64,000 bases of DNA from Blasia pusilla (taxonomy: Eukaryota > Marchantiophyta > Marchantiopsida > Blasiales): contig CM114272.1 in NCBI GenBank assembly GCA_050084515.1, forward strand, positions 42,904,001 through 42,968,000, in the 5' to 3' direction. The stretch's first letter is position 1. Every line of letters starts with the position of its first letter. Of the stretch, positions 11,341 through 22,598 are shown piece by piece. The notes beneath the pieces were generated by a model. That model saw only the letters and a list, made by a program, of their open reading frames with translations, made no database searches and had not been told where the DNA came from. The translations under genes were made by a program, and so were the position numbers.

Positions 11341-12490
11341 TTTTATGATTGCCCAAAAGAATAACTCACACTAAGACTGAAATGATTGACATTTTATTTT
11401 AAAGTTGTAATACTCATCTAGTCATTTACTTATGATCCGAGTCATCAACAAGATCCTTTAATCTTAAGCAAATCATATTTCCTCACTTGTCCAATATTTG
11501 TGAGTTATGAATAATAACTTATTTTTTAAAGTATTTCATCCCTCAATCATATGATGTTTCTAATCTATCTTGGGATATAATTTATTTTAGGCATTCCATT
11601 GTAGTGAAGCATTGAGGCACTATTTCACTATCCTAACACTTTCCAACATAAACTATCCATATAAATATCTGGAAGAATGTCCACATGGCATTTAATATCA
11701 CTTCAAAATTATAAGTATTTTTATATTTTTAATATTTTTTTAATTTCAATTAAAATATCCATCTTCATTTTATAATTCCATTGGTGAGGAGACGCCCGAC
11801 TTTCATGCTAATATTTCACCTTCATTTTAAAGTATAGATATGAGAATGTTTGTACAATCATGATTTAGTGTCTTTAAGTTAGTTTGAGTGATGGATCAAT
11901 AAACGAGGAAGAGCAGTCATGGTAGTGATCATTTTCTTTAAGTGGACATATCACGAGCAATCTTCTTTGCATTTTTTTCATCTTGATGCATCATTAGTTC
12001 CCACCATTGGATTGAGTTGAAACTTGGAGGAGTAGATTTTGGTAAGATTCTCAACGACTTCACCGGATCACATCTTCTATTTAGTATTCTATAATGGAAC
12101 CGAAACTAAAAGACCAAATTTAGGGCTTACGATTTTTAATTTTCTCCTTGGATGATCATTTCAATATTTTCATTTTGGCCTTAGATCCCAAGATCAAATC
12201 TCATATTATGACCAAGTGGCATGATTTATGAACTCTTGGTTGGAGTGAAAGATCAAAAAAGATGAAAATGAAAATCTTCATATTGTGATATCATTATTTT
12301 CAAAATTTTAAATTTGGAATCAAAAAATATCCATCCACCAAAACACCAATAATTGAATCTATTTTTCTTCTTTGATAAAATCTGTTTTTTAAAAGAAAAT
12401 TCCAACAATCAACTTTTATAGCCAGTAGATTATTTTAAATCTTGATATGATCCAATAAACTATTATATTGGAGTATATGAATGATTTAAC
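11341..12490. mobile_element. AT-rich insertion inside copia integrase, no domain seen
   Basis: Copia pre-integrase sequence ends near 12495 and integrase resumes at 11340, so about 1.15 kb of AT-rich sequence displaces the first half of the integrase core. No coding frame, TATA box or clean terminal repeats could be read. It may be a non-autonomous transposon or a substituted segment. Confidence 0.35.
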
Positions 12491-12494
12491 TATT

Positions 12495-12720
12495 AAAGCA
12501 ATAGTGCAGGGCTCTAGCATTACTAGACTCTTGTGGGAATGCTTGTCACTGTTGCTTGCCTATCATACAACCTTCACATATATCCGACACTACAAAAATT
12601 ATTGCTAAATTAGCAACCATGCTAGATTTCTGCATCTAACTAAGTAGGAAAAGCTTAGGTGATAAAATCTCTCATGCCACAATTGACTACTATGAAGATC
12701 TTTACGTGCACTGTGCGCCC
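12495..12720 (-). pseudogene. Ty1/copia GAG-pre-integrase zinc-binding domain
   Basis: The minus strand reads LWHERFYHLS (the LWHxRxGH motif, degenerate) and, after a frameshift, ICEGCMIGKQQ followed by QAFPQESSNARA. The H...CxxC pattern is the copia pre-integrase domain that precedes the integrase core. It belongs with the integrase piece at 10860-11340 and the protease at 14080-14495. Confidence 0.7.
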
Positions 12721-14075
12721 CTTCATAAGTGGCTCCCATGTGTGTTAGATACTTTTGGGACTCTAGTTAGGTGAGTAGAAGGAGCTAGAACCACAATCTG
12801 CAATTTAAATGAGACCAGCTGAGGAGCATCAGGGAAGTAATGAGATCAGGTGAGATCAGCTGAGGAGCATCCAAGGGAAGCTCGAACCAGCTTGAGACAA
12901 AGCAAGCTTGGGAAATGCTGCTCAAGAGACTTTAGTTAGGACAGGTTCAGAAGTAGATGAGGTAGAAATTTCAGGCAGTAGATGCCTTGGAGTAGATGCT
13001 TAGGGGGAGGTAGATTTTTAGGAAGGTAGGAACCCAGAATGCCAGAGAAGCCCAAGGAAGAAGAGGGCTCTCAACTTCACTTATAAATACTCTGGTGGGT
13101 TTGCTTGAAGGCGGGCATATACATGCTGTTGGCTAGTAGACACTCGAACTCTTGAGCCAAGCTAACCAGCAGAGTTATGTGCTCCCAGATCTAGGTAGTG
13201 TGTAGTGTGCTTGAAGGGGGCTGAGACTAAGAAGGTCTCCCATGTACTCGATGATTTTGTGATACACAGAAGGTAGCCATGTGAAATGAGTTCACTCCAT
13301 TGCTCTGTATCTGAGTATGTGCATGATTGAGTGATGAGTTGGGGGGGGCTTGATGAAGGGAGATTCTTGGAGCTGATTCAACTAATCATTCACAAGTGTA
13401 GTGAGTGGACAAGAGGCTGTACCAGTAGAGGGGAGGTAAGCTTGGGTTCCAAGATTGTGCTCCACCAAGGTGTGCTTGGAAAGCTTGCTGTTCTGCCCAC
13501 CTAAGCTTGGCCTTTGACACCAATCACTGGTTACTTCCAGGGTGTGACAACCTGGACTTCGAGGTCTGGTAAGTGATAAGAGTTAGTGAGTGGAGAGAGG
13601 AAGAGGGTCATGCTTGAGCTCCCCTATAGTTAGAAGACCATGGGCTCAGCCTGTTAAGTCTCCTACTACTTGAAAAAGAAGGGAGAACAAAGGATCAGCA
13701 AGGTAAGAGGAGAAGAAGAGGGTGATTGCACTATCTGATCGGTTAGGAGTTGGGTGTACTTTAGAGGATATCCTTGGTACATTCAACTCGTCCAAGGCAG
13801 CACATTGGAGGACCTTATGCTGCTCTGGTCATTCTTGACTGAGATTTCTGAGTAGAGTGTGTTTGTTGGGTTCCATTGGCCACTCCACTCAAAGCACTCA
13901 AGAGAAAGGAAGGAGTTTTGGTTAGTAGGATGAGGATAGGATTGTGATACTTAAGTGGAGAGAGTTTCTCCAGCCTCTTAAGGTAAAGAGGTGGGGTTTA
14001 CAGTAGTTAAGGAGTATATCTTGTAGATCTGATCTGGCCCTAAGCTCTTGCATGGGACCGAACTGGTGGAACTAG
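12721..14075 (+). mobile_element. LTR-like insertion separating copia protease from pre-integrase
   Basis: About 1.35 kb lies between two parts of one copia element. It starts near TGTGTGTTAGATACTT, has a plus-strand TATA box TTATAAATAC at 13081-13090 and purine-rich, non-coding sequence throughout. The probable end is near CTCTTGCA or AGCAACA before 14090. I could not find a matching target duplication, so exact ends are uncertain. A solo LTR is the best guess. Confidence 0.4.
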
Positions 14076-14079
14076 CAAC

Positions 14080-14495
14080 ATTTTCACTTGGGTTGTGTGC
14101 TGGCCATGTATTACCTGGTGAGACATGCACCTCTCATGAAATCATACAACTTATTGATATTTCCATGCCGTATACCTTCATCCACTACTTTCCCATTGAC
14201 ATCCTCAATGATTCCTCCAGATTTCTTGAAACAAACTTCTAAGTTGCGATCACATAATATTACTATTGAAAGAAAATTGCGCTTCAACTTTGGTATTTAT
14301 CTATTCGCTTCTTTTCATATATTTTTTGTGAGACTAAAGAAATTGTGCCTTTCCCTTCTACAAGACACTTTGCATTTTTCCCAAAAGTAACAATGATGGG
14401 CTCTTGTAGAGGCTGTAAGGAGCTAAACCAATCCTTATGATTGGTCATATGCTTAGATGCTCCACGTACTATCGAGCACGCATACATCTTCACTC
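14080..14495 (-). pseudogene. Ty1/copia protease region
   Basis: The frame 14493-14284 reads RGASKHMTNHKDWFSSLQPL and EPIIVTFGKNAKCLVEGKGT. GASKHMT is the copia aspartic protease active-site neighbourhood (DSGASxHMT), here with the Asp-Ser already changed. The GxG-type follow-on is conserved. It lies upstream of the displaced pre-integrase piece and downstream of gag on the same strand. Confidence 0.7.
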
Positions 14496-14499
14496 TTTG

Positions 14500-15420
14500 A
14501 CTTAGTGGAATGTTCTACTTCTGTGCAAAGCTCTTTAATTGCTACCCAAGCATCTATCTCATGTTCTTCTAATTCTATACAATTTCCAGACTCCTTCCTA
14601 GGTCTTAAACATCTATTCTTTTCATCCTAACTCCTCTTTCTACTGTGATAAGATGATCTAGCTCATCACAATAAAACCATTTGAAGGCTTTCTTTGGAAA
14701 TTTCTTTTTGACATTTGAACTGTAATCTTGATTTCTACCTCTCTATATGTTGGTAGTAAATATTGCATCACTTCCCTCTCTTGCTTTAAAGTGTATTTTC
14801 TTTTCTACCAACATTATGTTTAATTGTTAAAAAGTAAGCGGCGTGGGTCTAACTTGAGTATTCAATGCAATGACCAAACTATCATACCTCGCAGGTAAAA
14901 TCCTCATGCATCAATGTGCCAAATCTTTGCTTGACTTTGAAACTTCTACGGACGCCATATGATCTTGAAGATTCTTGATCCTCGTAAAAAATTTCCTTGC
15001 GCTTTCTCCTTCTAAAAATTTCTTAAACTTAAGCTGATTCTCCGGATTCTGAATCCGAGTCTCATTCCTCGTTTCATACAACTTCTTCAAAATATTCCAT
15101 ATCTCATCAACAGTGGTCGTATATTGAATGAGGATTATGGTATATTGAATCAGCTACATTCGTAACAATAGCATATAGAGCATCAAAATTTCCACGCGAG
15201 AAATATAACAAGATCTATATCACCAGATGAAGATGAACATGCAAAACTCAAAGTAGCTTGAGGATTGAATTGACTCTTGTGGACATCTCCAAGATCTCAA
15301 ATGATTCGAGGAAATTCTCAATTTGAATTTCCACAACATATAGTTAGATCCATCTAACTTCCCTTTACCCAGAAAAGGAGGGCGAGCATGATCTTACGAA
15401 GAAGTAACCATCTCTCAAGA
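14500..15420 (-). pseudogene. Ty1/copia gag (UBN2-type) with degenerate zinc knuckle
   Basis: Starting just inside the primer site, the minus strand reads FLGKGKLDGSNYMLWKFKLR, then after lesions TTVDEIWNILKKLYETRN, QLKFKKFLEGESARKFFTR, RILPARYDSLVIALNT and KKAFKWFYCDELDHLITV, the last a knuckle that has lost Cys residues. Order and motifs match the UBN2 gag domain of plant copia elements. Numerous stops and frameshifts. Confidence 0.7.
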
Positions 15421-15471
15421 ATTTATGCAAACACACTAGATCGCCAAATACAAATTACTCAAAAACCTCTA

Positions 15472-15483
15472 GCTCTCACACCA
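15472..15483 (-). other. Primer binding site, initiator-Met tRNA type
   Basis: Directly inside the LTR the minus strand reads TGGTGTGAGAGC and continues TAG, close to the usual TGGTATCAGAGC complementary to the 3' end of initiator-Met tRNA. Its position fixes the orientation and the inner LTR edge. Confidence 0.7.
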
Positions 15484-15816
15484 TGTGAGAAAATAAAATC
15501 AATGAAATCTGCAACAAATCTTGGAGATAAAAAAATGGCCTAGTCCATTTGTGCGCTCACAAATGAGCTTCGATGGAACTTGAACATGAGATAACTCGAC
15601 ATGCGAGAATACCATTACGACTCACGACTATTTGATTACTTGGGAAACTAGGGTATTTTTACCTATTTTAAACCCTATATTGCATCAAGGTGCTCCGCAC
15701 CCTGATGCAATCTAGGGTTAGATAATTTTAGTTACGCCACTTCACAAACCACCTACGCCATATTATTATGACTCCTTCAATGTCTAATTAGGGAAGTGGA
15801 TGTTGAGAATCCAACA
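15484..15816 (-). repeat. 5' LTR of the minus-strand copia fragment
   Basis: On the minus strand the repeat begins TGTTGGATTCTCAACATCCA at 15816 and ends TTTTCTCACA next to the primer site, giving TG...CA ends and a length of 333 bp. No matching 3' LTR is left in the window because the element is truncated after integrase. A second copy of its first 24 bases is at 17195-17218. Confidence 0.65.
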
Positions 15817-17639
15817 CAATATACCCAAATCATTGCAGTAAAATATTTCTTATTAATTCATTAGCCATAGACCCTAAGTAATATACCCAAATTTTTAACC
15901 CTTAGTCCATGAATATTGATATTAGAACAAAATCAAGTTTTCTAAAAGATCACAACAGTCCAAATTGATGTTTATTTTGAATTGTTATTGACAAGAAAAG
16001 ATCATCAAATGATCTAATAGAAATGAGATGGCTCTCCCTACTCTCAGATGTTAATATTTTTTTCCAAATTACTCTCTCTCTTACGTATTAAATATTCTAC
16101 ATCTCAATAACTACTATATCTCTTAATAGAATTCATAAGCATATACTTCCATCATTTTGCACACCCAATCAAATAAGGACTGCCACCTCCACACATGAGA
16201 ATAAGGAAGTTGAGTACTTCACTATCTCATCAAAGACATATGAGGAATTCTGAAGATTACAAAGCTTGAGAAGCTACTTCCTCTCCAATACAAACCAATC
16301 TAAGAGCCTAATGGCACACCTCAACAATACTGCTTTCTTCTTCTATAAATTTTCTTAAATAGCCAAGAGCCATATATTTTCAACATATATGAATTGACTC
16401 TTGATAGAGTCCTAGGTTGAAGCGTCTCTCTAACTATTCAAATAATAGTCAAGACTTGCTGAACTATTAATAACATCAAATTAGGTATTCCTCTTGACGT
16501 CATACCCCTAAAAAGCTCCTAGTCCTAAATAGCGAATCCTTTAATCAGCCACAACTACCACTATTCATTTTACAATCTTTGTTAGGAAGTACTCTGTATT
16601 TTTGTTCTTGATCGTCTTTGTGTAAAGACCATTAAGGTTGTACAAGGTTGTACTCAACAATCCTTGTTAAGTACGACCTTGTGAAGAACTTTACTTTTCT
16701 CTTTGTCATCAAGAAGTCTTTGCAAAGACCTTCTATCTTCTTCTTTACATGATTGCCAAGGGCTGTGCGGTTGCGCCTCACTAAGTACATCTATTCCTAC
16801 AAGTTCACCTTAAGAAGACTTAGTTACTGGCTACCCATTCAATTCTTCATTCATTTCTCTGTTGTATTATTCCTCTAGGAAGAATCTTCATCCTTTTATG
16901 ATTTCTTTGATTTGTTATTAGAACCTATTCCACCTCTCCTTATTCCAAACATGGAAATGCTCATTCTGCTTTACTTCCCTTGTATAAATTTTAACAACGA
17001 AACTTGGACTTCCTTCTTCTCAAATCATCTATCTAAATAAATTAATGCTACTTATCCTACTTTAAGATTCTAATTCATAATTTGCAAAAAATTTAAAGTG
17101 GTGAGTACCACACTCTTTCGACATCTAAGTTGGAACTATCAACAAAGGCTTTTCCTTATATAGGAGGGTTATTTACATCAATAATGCACAACAAGAAGTG
17201 GATGTTGAGAATGCAACACAAAGGAAAATACAACAAATTCAAAATTTGGGTACAAGGGTTTTGGACTATTATAGCTCACGCAATTGGAAACTTCTTAAAA
17301 GACTAAGTCAAGATTTAACGGCATGCGCATGCGCTCTAAGAGGATAACTACTTGGATCCAAGGACAATTATTTATAAAGGAAAGGAACCTCTTGACAAGA
17401 AATGTTCAAACCTCTTCATTGAACATATGCATGTCTCCGAAATATGACTCTTCAACCCATGTAATTTAGTAAAGTAGTAACATGGACATCTTATACTAGG
17501 GAAGTACGGTGAGCTACCATCATCTTGAGGCTAAGTTGGAAGCTCAAATAGAGTGGTTATACTAGGATATTGAAATGATGGCTTTGATATTACTTGATGT
17601 GACGTTTAAGTATTGTTGGTATGTCAGCATAATAGGTGA
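15817..17639. repeat. Unassigned AT-rich region with a second LTR start
   Basis: No coding domain seen. At 17195-17218 the minus strand repeats the LTR start TGTTGCATTCTCAACATCCA, followed downstream by TATATAAGG (17154-17162), so a related copia LTR begins there. Words such as AAGTCTTTGCAAAGAC around 16720 resemble the LTR-like insertion at 8034-9467. The far end of this LTR could not be placed. Confidence 0.4.
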
Positions 17640-18381
17640 TGGGAGAAGAAATTGTGACAAATCCTATTAGTGATGCTTTTTAGGAGCCCATGGGGAATAC
17701 TTTGTTTAGGGCCGCTACTATCATGTATCGTACCCCGTGGATTTTTGCCTCTAATTTTATGACATTGGGAGGCATGCCCTCTAAGATGTTCTACCTGGCT
17801 GCTAAACTATTTTTTTCCTTGAGTTTAGAGATATTTATAGAAGAGGTGGTGGCCCTATCTGTGGAGCTTGTCCTTGAGATATTCACCTCGAATTAATGAC
17901 TGCTGGGATGGTAGAGATATCCGTTAGACGTGCGATAGAGTGTGCATGGTTTTGCTTGGTTCTTTTTTTGTTGCATAACCATAGAGAGATCTTTTTTTTG
18001 GTGAGTCCAAGAAGTAGAGTGTATTTTTTGCAATGTATTATGTTGGATTTAGACGCACAACCCGTGATATTGGAAAAGAAGGCATTTACACACTTTGAGC
18101 CTTTGGTGGGTTGATGTAGAGTGTTGCCAATTCGAGATGTAGATGTCCTTGGATGGGGCAAATATCACACAATTTATCACCCGACATAAGATCATATTGA
18201 GAATTCGACCAAGAATTTTGATTGATGGGTGTGTGGTCTAAGCCACAACAATACTGATTGGTATCAAGTCCTATGACATCATGGTTGGTGAGGAGTGTTG
18301 AACCCAATAGGGTTTATCATTCATTGTAACATGTGGCGTATTCATGACTATGTTTTTCCGACTTGTTACTTACTCTGGTCA
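17640..18381 (+). pseudogene. Second copy of the methyltransferase gypsy: protease region
   Basis: The frames 17690-17896 and 17896-18114 align by eye with 45250-45690 of the better copy: ATLGVGPAKMFRLAATL there versus a reading with GGMPSKMFYLAAKLFF here, and RLISPTGTVYLLQRVLLDSG versus VSPRSRVYFLQCIMLDL here. The protease DSGA motif is changed to DLDA. After a frame change, 18245-18320 matches the ESYDVLVGSTV segment. The homology breaks where a Helitron-like element begins at 18382. Confidence 0.7.
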
Positions 18382-18617
18382 TCTATATTATTATAGGAGA
18401 TAATTTGCAAACACCTCTATGTTTGATTTGCAAACACTTCTATGTTTGACAAGTGTGAACTGGGCAACAAGAAAATGTTTCACACGCTACGGGCAGCAAG
18501 AAAAGGAATTTGAATTTGTGTGCAACATCATTAATCTCTTCCCTTTGATTCACGGCTATACACTAGCTCTTAAACACTTTTTTTTATTTCTTGTGCATTG
18601 CACGGGTACCCTACCAG
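18382..18617 (+). mobile_element. Small non-autonomous Helitron-like element
   Basis: It starts TCTATATTATTATAGG after an A and ends with a hairpin GTGC-ATT-GCAC (18593-18603), 13 further bases and ...CCAG before a T, as Helitrons insert between A and T and end hairpin-CTRR. Its first hundred bases share long blocks with the Helitron 5' end at 40613 (GCAAACACCTCTATGTTTGA, GGGCAACAAGAAAAT). That block is duplicated in tandem here. It carries no gene of its own. About 570 bp of the gypsy sequence expected at this point is missing. Confidence 0.55.
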
Positions 18618-18745
18618 TGCAGAGTTATGAGAGTTCCTTACCAAAGGATATTTCTTTGCTAGGGGTACACTACTTGGATCGAATTGGGAAAATTGATTTG
18701 GTTATAGGTTGGCTATGTTAGGGTCACTCAAGTGTTAAACGAGGT
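18618..18745 (+). pseudogene. Methyltransferase remnant of gypsy copy 2 (motif IV region)
   Basis: The frame reads SSLPKDISLLGVHYLDRIGK and then IDLVIGWLC, which matches the segment before and at motif IV in the better copy (LPADISLVGA, DLDRVGTIHLVIVGWPCQG at 46510-46600). The catalytic Pro-Cys is lost: a codon is missing and the sequence reads WLC. The homology is interrupted by a copia LTR and resumes at 19063 with a stop-riddled match to LQDPRSGMFWEI. Confidence 0.65.
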
Positions 18746-18751
18746 GATGGT

Positions 18752-19062
18752 TATTGAAGATTGAGTTAAAGTCAAGCTCATGAAGCACACAAACTAATAC
18801 ATTTGGTACTCATACAAAATAGGAAAGTTTAATCTTGGTTAGTTAGTTAAGCACGATTATCTTAACTAGCATTAGTTAACCATAGTTAGTATAACTCGAG
18901 ATTATGGTTAGGATTAGGATTAGGATTTCTTGTACATATCTTATATAATTGAGAGGGGACCAACCTCCACTCATTCTCTCATTGCAAAATTCGTTCTCCA
19001 TGGTGGTATGTGTGTGTGAGAGCCATATCCCATCAATTATGTTTATTTAGCAATTTTCTACG
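18752..19062 (+). repeat. Solo copia LTR inserted in the methyltransferase region
   Basis: This segment matches, in the plus orientation, the reverse complement of the LTRs at 56251-56565 and 41532-41847: TTGAAGATTGAG, GTCAAGCTCATGA, TTTAATCTTGGTTAG, CTCATTCTCTCATTGCAAA in order, ending near TTTAGCAATTTTCTACGG. No internal copia sequence follows, so it is a solo LTR. Methyltransferase sequence flanks it on both sides. Confidence 0.75.
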
Positions 19063-19379
19063 GTAGTTTGGATGACCCTTAATCTAGATTATTTTAGGAG
19101 ATGGTGAGGATCTTGCTATTTTGTCTCGAGGTGAAAGCATAAAAACACGAGACCCAAACCCTATGGCCCTTCGGGCACTCGGCCCTCTCTTTCTAGTCTT
19201 CGTGTTGATGGTGACGATGTTGCCTTTGAACCTTTTTACCAGCTTCCGAATGTGATGGAGCTTTATGTTGTCCCCGGTTCATAGTTGCCAACCCCTGGGT
19301 ACCCTCCAAAGTTTGGGCATCCCTTGTATCTTCGTGCTATCTTAAAGAATTAAATAGATTTCAACCTTGTTCCTGTTGC

Positions 19380-19700
19380 TTAAAACCCAACTCTGTTTGT
19401 GCTAAAGATCCAACAAAGAAGCGAAGAGGAACAAGGGTTGCCATGAGTAGAAGGGCGGAAACTTTGAGAAGAGCGTAACACCGGCTGGGTGTCCCTGAAT
19501 GAGCTGGACCATTAGTTTTGTGAGGCCATTCGCCTTTGATTTCCGAAGGTGTTTCACATGGTGCATTTCCACGTTTTCCTGGTTCTCGCATATACAGCAC
19601 TGGCCCCCAAAAGGTATTTCTGTTTTAGATCCCCCCACAAAGCAAAAAAGGTGGCTGACTTGGGGCGGCATTCAGCACAATGAGATCGAAGTAAGTCTGA
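19380..19700 (-). pseudogene. Group II intron maturase-like (organellar) fragment
   Basis: The minus frame starting at 19671 reads GGQCCICENQENVEMHHVKH followed by LRKSKANGLTKLMVQL. The C-x2-C...EMHHVKHLRK...KLM arrangement is the HNH-like endonuclease block at the C-terminus of mitochondrial group II intron maturases. The expected following block (the IPVCRxCH region) is not found; sequence after VQL diverges. It lies inside the second gypsy copy, between methyltransferase pieces, and its base composition is richer in GC than its surroundings. A nuclear insertion of mitochondrial DNA is the likely source. The rest of 19130-19770 is unassigned. Confidence 0.5.
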
Positions 19701-19769
19701 GGGCAGAACTTTTTTTTGTGCCCTTTTTTTATTTGTTTTTCTATTTTTGGCTGACGAGGACCTAGTATT

Positions 19770-20240
19770 TAGCCTCATATATAGCACCAAAAAATTTCAA
19801 TAGCACCAAACTTATTCTCCAACCCATATTGAGGAGAATATACCAATTTTGGATAATTCTTGAGGATAGGTGTGACGAGTGTACTGTTGGTTTGTACAAT
19901 GTCATGGATTGGCCCAATAGTGTTTTTGGTGTGGCAAGTGTAAGGCCACCAGAAAATCATCCACACCTCTAGTAACTAACTTGATGCATACAAGGTTTTG
20001 AGAAGGACATCTATTGGTGGATTCCATTTTGGATCCTGGGCATCAATCACATGCAATAAGATATAAGGATTACTTTTTTGACAATGATGAATAGGATTGA
20101 CATGCCAAGGAGCCAATCTTGGCTTATTTGGGGATGACCAAGTTCAATTGTTTATGGAGCCTAATGCTAATGACAAAGATCACTTGATGGGGTTCCCTAC
20201 AAGAATGAAAAAAATATAATCACTATTAAAGGCATCTTGA
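19770..20240 (+). pseudogene. Methyltransferase C-terminal half of gypsy copy 2
   Basis: Nucleotide matches to 46700-47160 run in order: GAGAATATACCAATTTTGGA (motif VI, ENxP) at about 19832, a block at 19930-20050 ending CTGGGCATCAATC, and GAGCCTAATGCTAATGAC to ATGGGGTTCCCTACA near 20156-20200 (motif X region, where the better copy reads ADEREGAMGF). Reading frames are destroyed. Confidence 0.6.
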
Positions 20241-21700
20241 CGTTATGTTTTGGGTCAGGGAATGAATTTGAAGTGTTTGACTTGGATTTCCAACTGGAGT
20301 AGTAGTTGAGAGAGTAGCTAAGAAACATTGGATGCGGTTGTAAACTGTCACTTTTTTTGCACTTGCTAGCTTAATGTCTACCGAGATGGTATAAGCAATG
20401 ATTGGGGGAAAGATTGAAGAAAGTCAAGAGATTAGAAGTGCTAAAGGAAGACATTCATAGACTTCCTAGGGATGTGATACAAATACACTACAAGATGGTT
20501 TCCACTTCTGTTGGTGTGGTTTATGGTCTAGTATATCGAGGAGCATCGAGAGGTGAGATGTTTGAGTTGGCTTAAAGAAGCTATTGAGTTCTATTGTTAT
20601 CAACGAGGTTGCATGATATCAACCAAAATCTATGTCGAAGAGTCCCGTCCTAGTGACGATGGAGACTTGGGAGCCAAATATTAGGCCTAAGTGAAGAGTA
20701 GGAGATTATCATATGACACATTGACTCGTTACGAATCATAAGAGTTTTTTTTTGCATTTACTATGCAGGATTTGGATACACTGAAGGATCGAAGGATTTG
20801 CATTGAGTTTTCTATTGAGATATCAATATTTCAAGAATCTTATAGATACAATGATATGGGGAGGGCCTTGATTTAGAGAAGAGGCCAAGACTTGGTGGGG
20901 TCAAGACTAGTGGAGATATTGCATGAGGAGTATGATTTTTCCATAATTATGCCTGCCAAGAATTATGTGCATGACAGTTAGATGAATAGGCGGATGTGTG
21001 GAGATTAGTGACCTATTGATTGATAGACAAAGTCTGATAGATATATTTTGCCCATTCATAATTAAGAAGATCTTTGATTTTATTAGACATGCAAAGGCCT
21101 TTAATTCTTTACATCTTCAAGCCGAATACCATCAGTAGTATATCAAAGTGAAGAACTTGCAAAAGACGACATTGAAAAGCATGATCCTCATGGAAAGGAT
21201 TGTTTATACTAGTGGCGGCCCTTACTGTTTGGGTTGAAGAACGCTTCGATGGAGTTTTAGAGGATCATTAATAGGATCTTAGAAATTCTGAATTTTTCTT
21301 AGTATCACATCAATGATTTCATACTCTTCAATGCCACAATTGAGCAGTGTGAGCAACATCTTGAAAAGATATTCCAACAATTATTACAGCAGTAACATGG
21401 GCTAAAGCTTTAGGCAAGTGTGAGTTCTTCTATAACCGAATTGAAAGCTTTGATCAAATGATATATCCACATGGCCTTGGTATTTAGGAGATCAAGGTAG
21501 AGGCTATTTTATACTTTACATACCTTAATTATAAATGTGAGTCGAGTTGGCCTATTCATGGGATTGCTGATTTTTTTTTCAACAATATATCAAGGGATAT
21601 AGTTTGATTGTGTAGCCTCTAACCTTGTTGACCAAGGTGGATCATGGATCATGAGTGGCGGTAGGAAAATGAGCAAGAGTAAGTATTCCAACTACTCATA
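20241..21700 (+). pseudogene. pol remnant of gypsy copy 2 (RT and RNase H start)
   Basis: Recognisable blocks are HYKMVSTSVGVVYGLVYRGA near 20500, QDLDTLKDRRICIEF near 20770, NRRMCGD (20990), and diverged copies of the palm-domain sequences up to a match with the TLLTGLDQVW segment near 21640. All correspond in order to 47238-48540 of the better copy. Homology fades by about 21700. There is no integrase, PHD finger or 3' LTR, so this copy is truncated. Confidence 0.65.
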
Positions 21701-22175
21701 GCATTTACTATGGATGATATGAAGGGAATTCCAACATGATATAGTGAATACAAAATATATTCAAAACATGACATCGTGCTTTTTTTAATGCAAAAAATTT
21801 GCTTAAGCCAAAAATACTCTTTGATGGTCAAGGACGAACGTGATCAATGCCTTGCAACGGGAATCATCTATCCCGTCCTTAGTAGCGATGAGGATATATA
21901 TATATATCCTATGTTGCACCTAGACTGCAATGTGTAAGCACAATCACACTTAAAAGGGCCTTTAATATTCAAAATATGATTAAAAAAATGTTGGGGAATG
22001 TTTTGGGATCTAACCATTTGGATGCCCTTTTGAGAGATAATATAGAAGGTCCTTCGGAGAAATAAAATTGTGATGATGATTTAATATAAGTTACACCTGT
22101 TTGGAAGCGATCTAAGGAATCTAGGTACTTGCATGTTAGCTCACATTTGTATATGTGCTTTTGAATCTTTAGACT
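21701..22175. other. AT-rich unassigned, possible trace of another RT
   Basis: A short plus-strand reading near 21815-21875 (VKDERDQCLATGIIYPVLSS) resembles the lead-in to gypsy reverse transcriptase of a different lineage, but it is only 20 residues. A TA dinucleotide run follows at 21895-21910. Nothing else seen. Confidence 0.3.
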
Positions 22176-22598
22176 ATGTACTCATGCCATAAGAAGGGAT
22201 CACACATGGTCCATCATATAATGCATCCTCAAACTAGCCTTCATTTTAGATTCTTTTTTCTCCTCACTTATCATAGCAAAGTTGAATGTGATTATTTGGT
22301 TTTGTTTCTAACCTTTAAAGCAAAATCACCCACTAAGAGCTTGTTATTACCTTTTACCCCAAAATATGGGATTTTCAAGTTCGAATCCCGCAAGCGGTTT
22401 TTAAGAAGGTTGATCAGCGCAAGAGACACCAAAGAAAATAGGAGAAGGGCTATGAACCCCAAAAAAGAACGGAGAATACCCATGGTCCCCATAAAGATTA
22501 CGATGAAAAGACTTTTCCAATTTGGAAAAAGATGTTGGAAAAAGACCTACCAAAAAAATCCCGGCTTAAAACTGAGAAGGGAGAACATGTCTGAGTGA
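22176..22598 (+). CDS. Hypothetical basic protein, 140 residues
   Basis: A plus-strand frame of 140 codons, very rich in Lys and Arg in its second half (RKRFLRRLISARDTKENRRR). An alternative frame over the same segment is also charged and long despite stops. I do not recognise it. It sits just after the truncated gypsy pol. The composition could be an accident of A-rich sequence, so coding status is doubtful. Confidence 0.2.
   Translation: MYSCHKKGSHMVHHIMHPQTSLHFRFFFLLTYHSKVECDYLVLFLTFKAKSPTKSLLLPFTPKYGIFKFESRKRFLRRLISARDTKENRRRAMNPKKERRIPMVPIKITMKRLFQFGKRCWKKTYQKNPGLKLRRENMSE

Noticed and set aside
22176-22598. Organellar ribosomal-protein gene suggested by the very basic composition
   Set aside because: No ribosomal-protein motif could be read, and an alternative frame is equally charged; kept only as a doubtful hypothetical.
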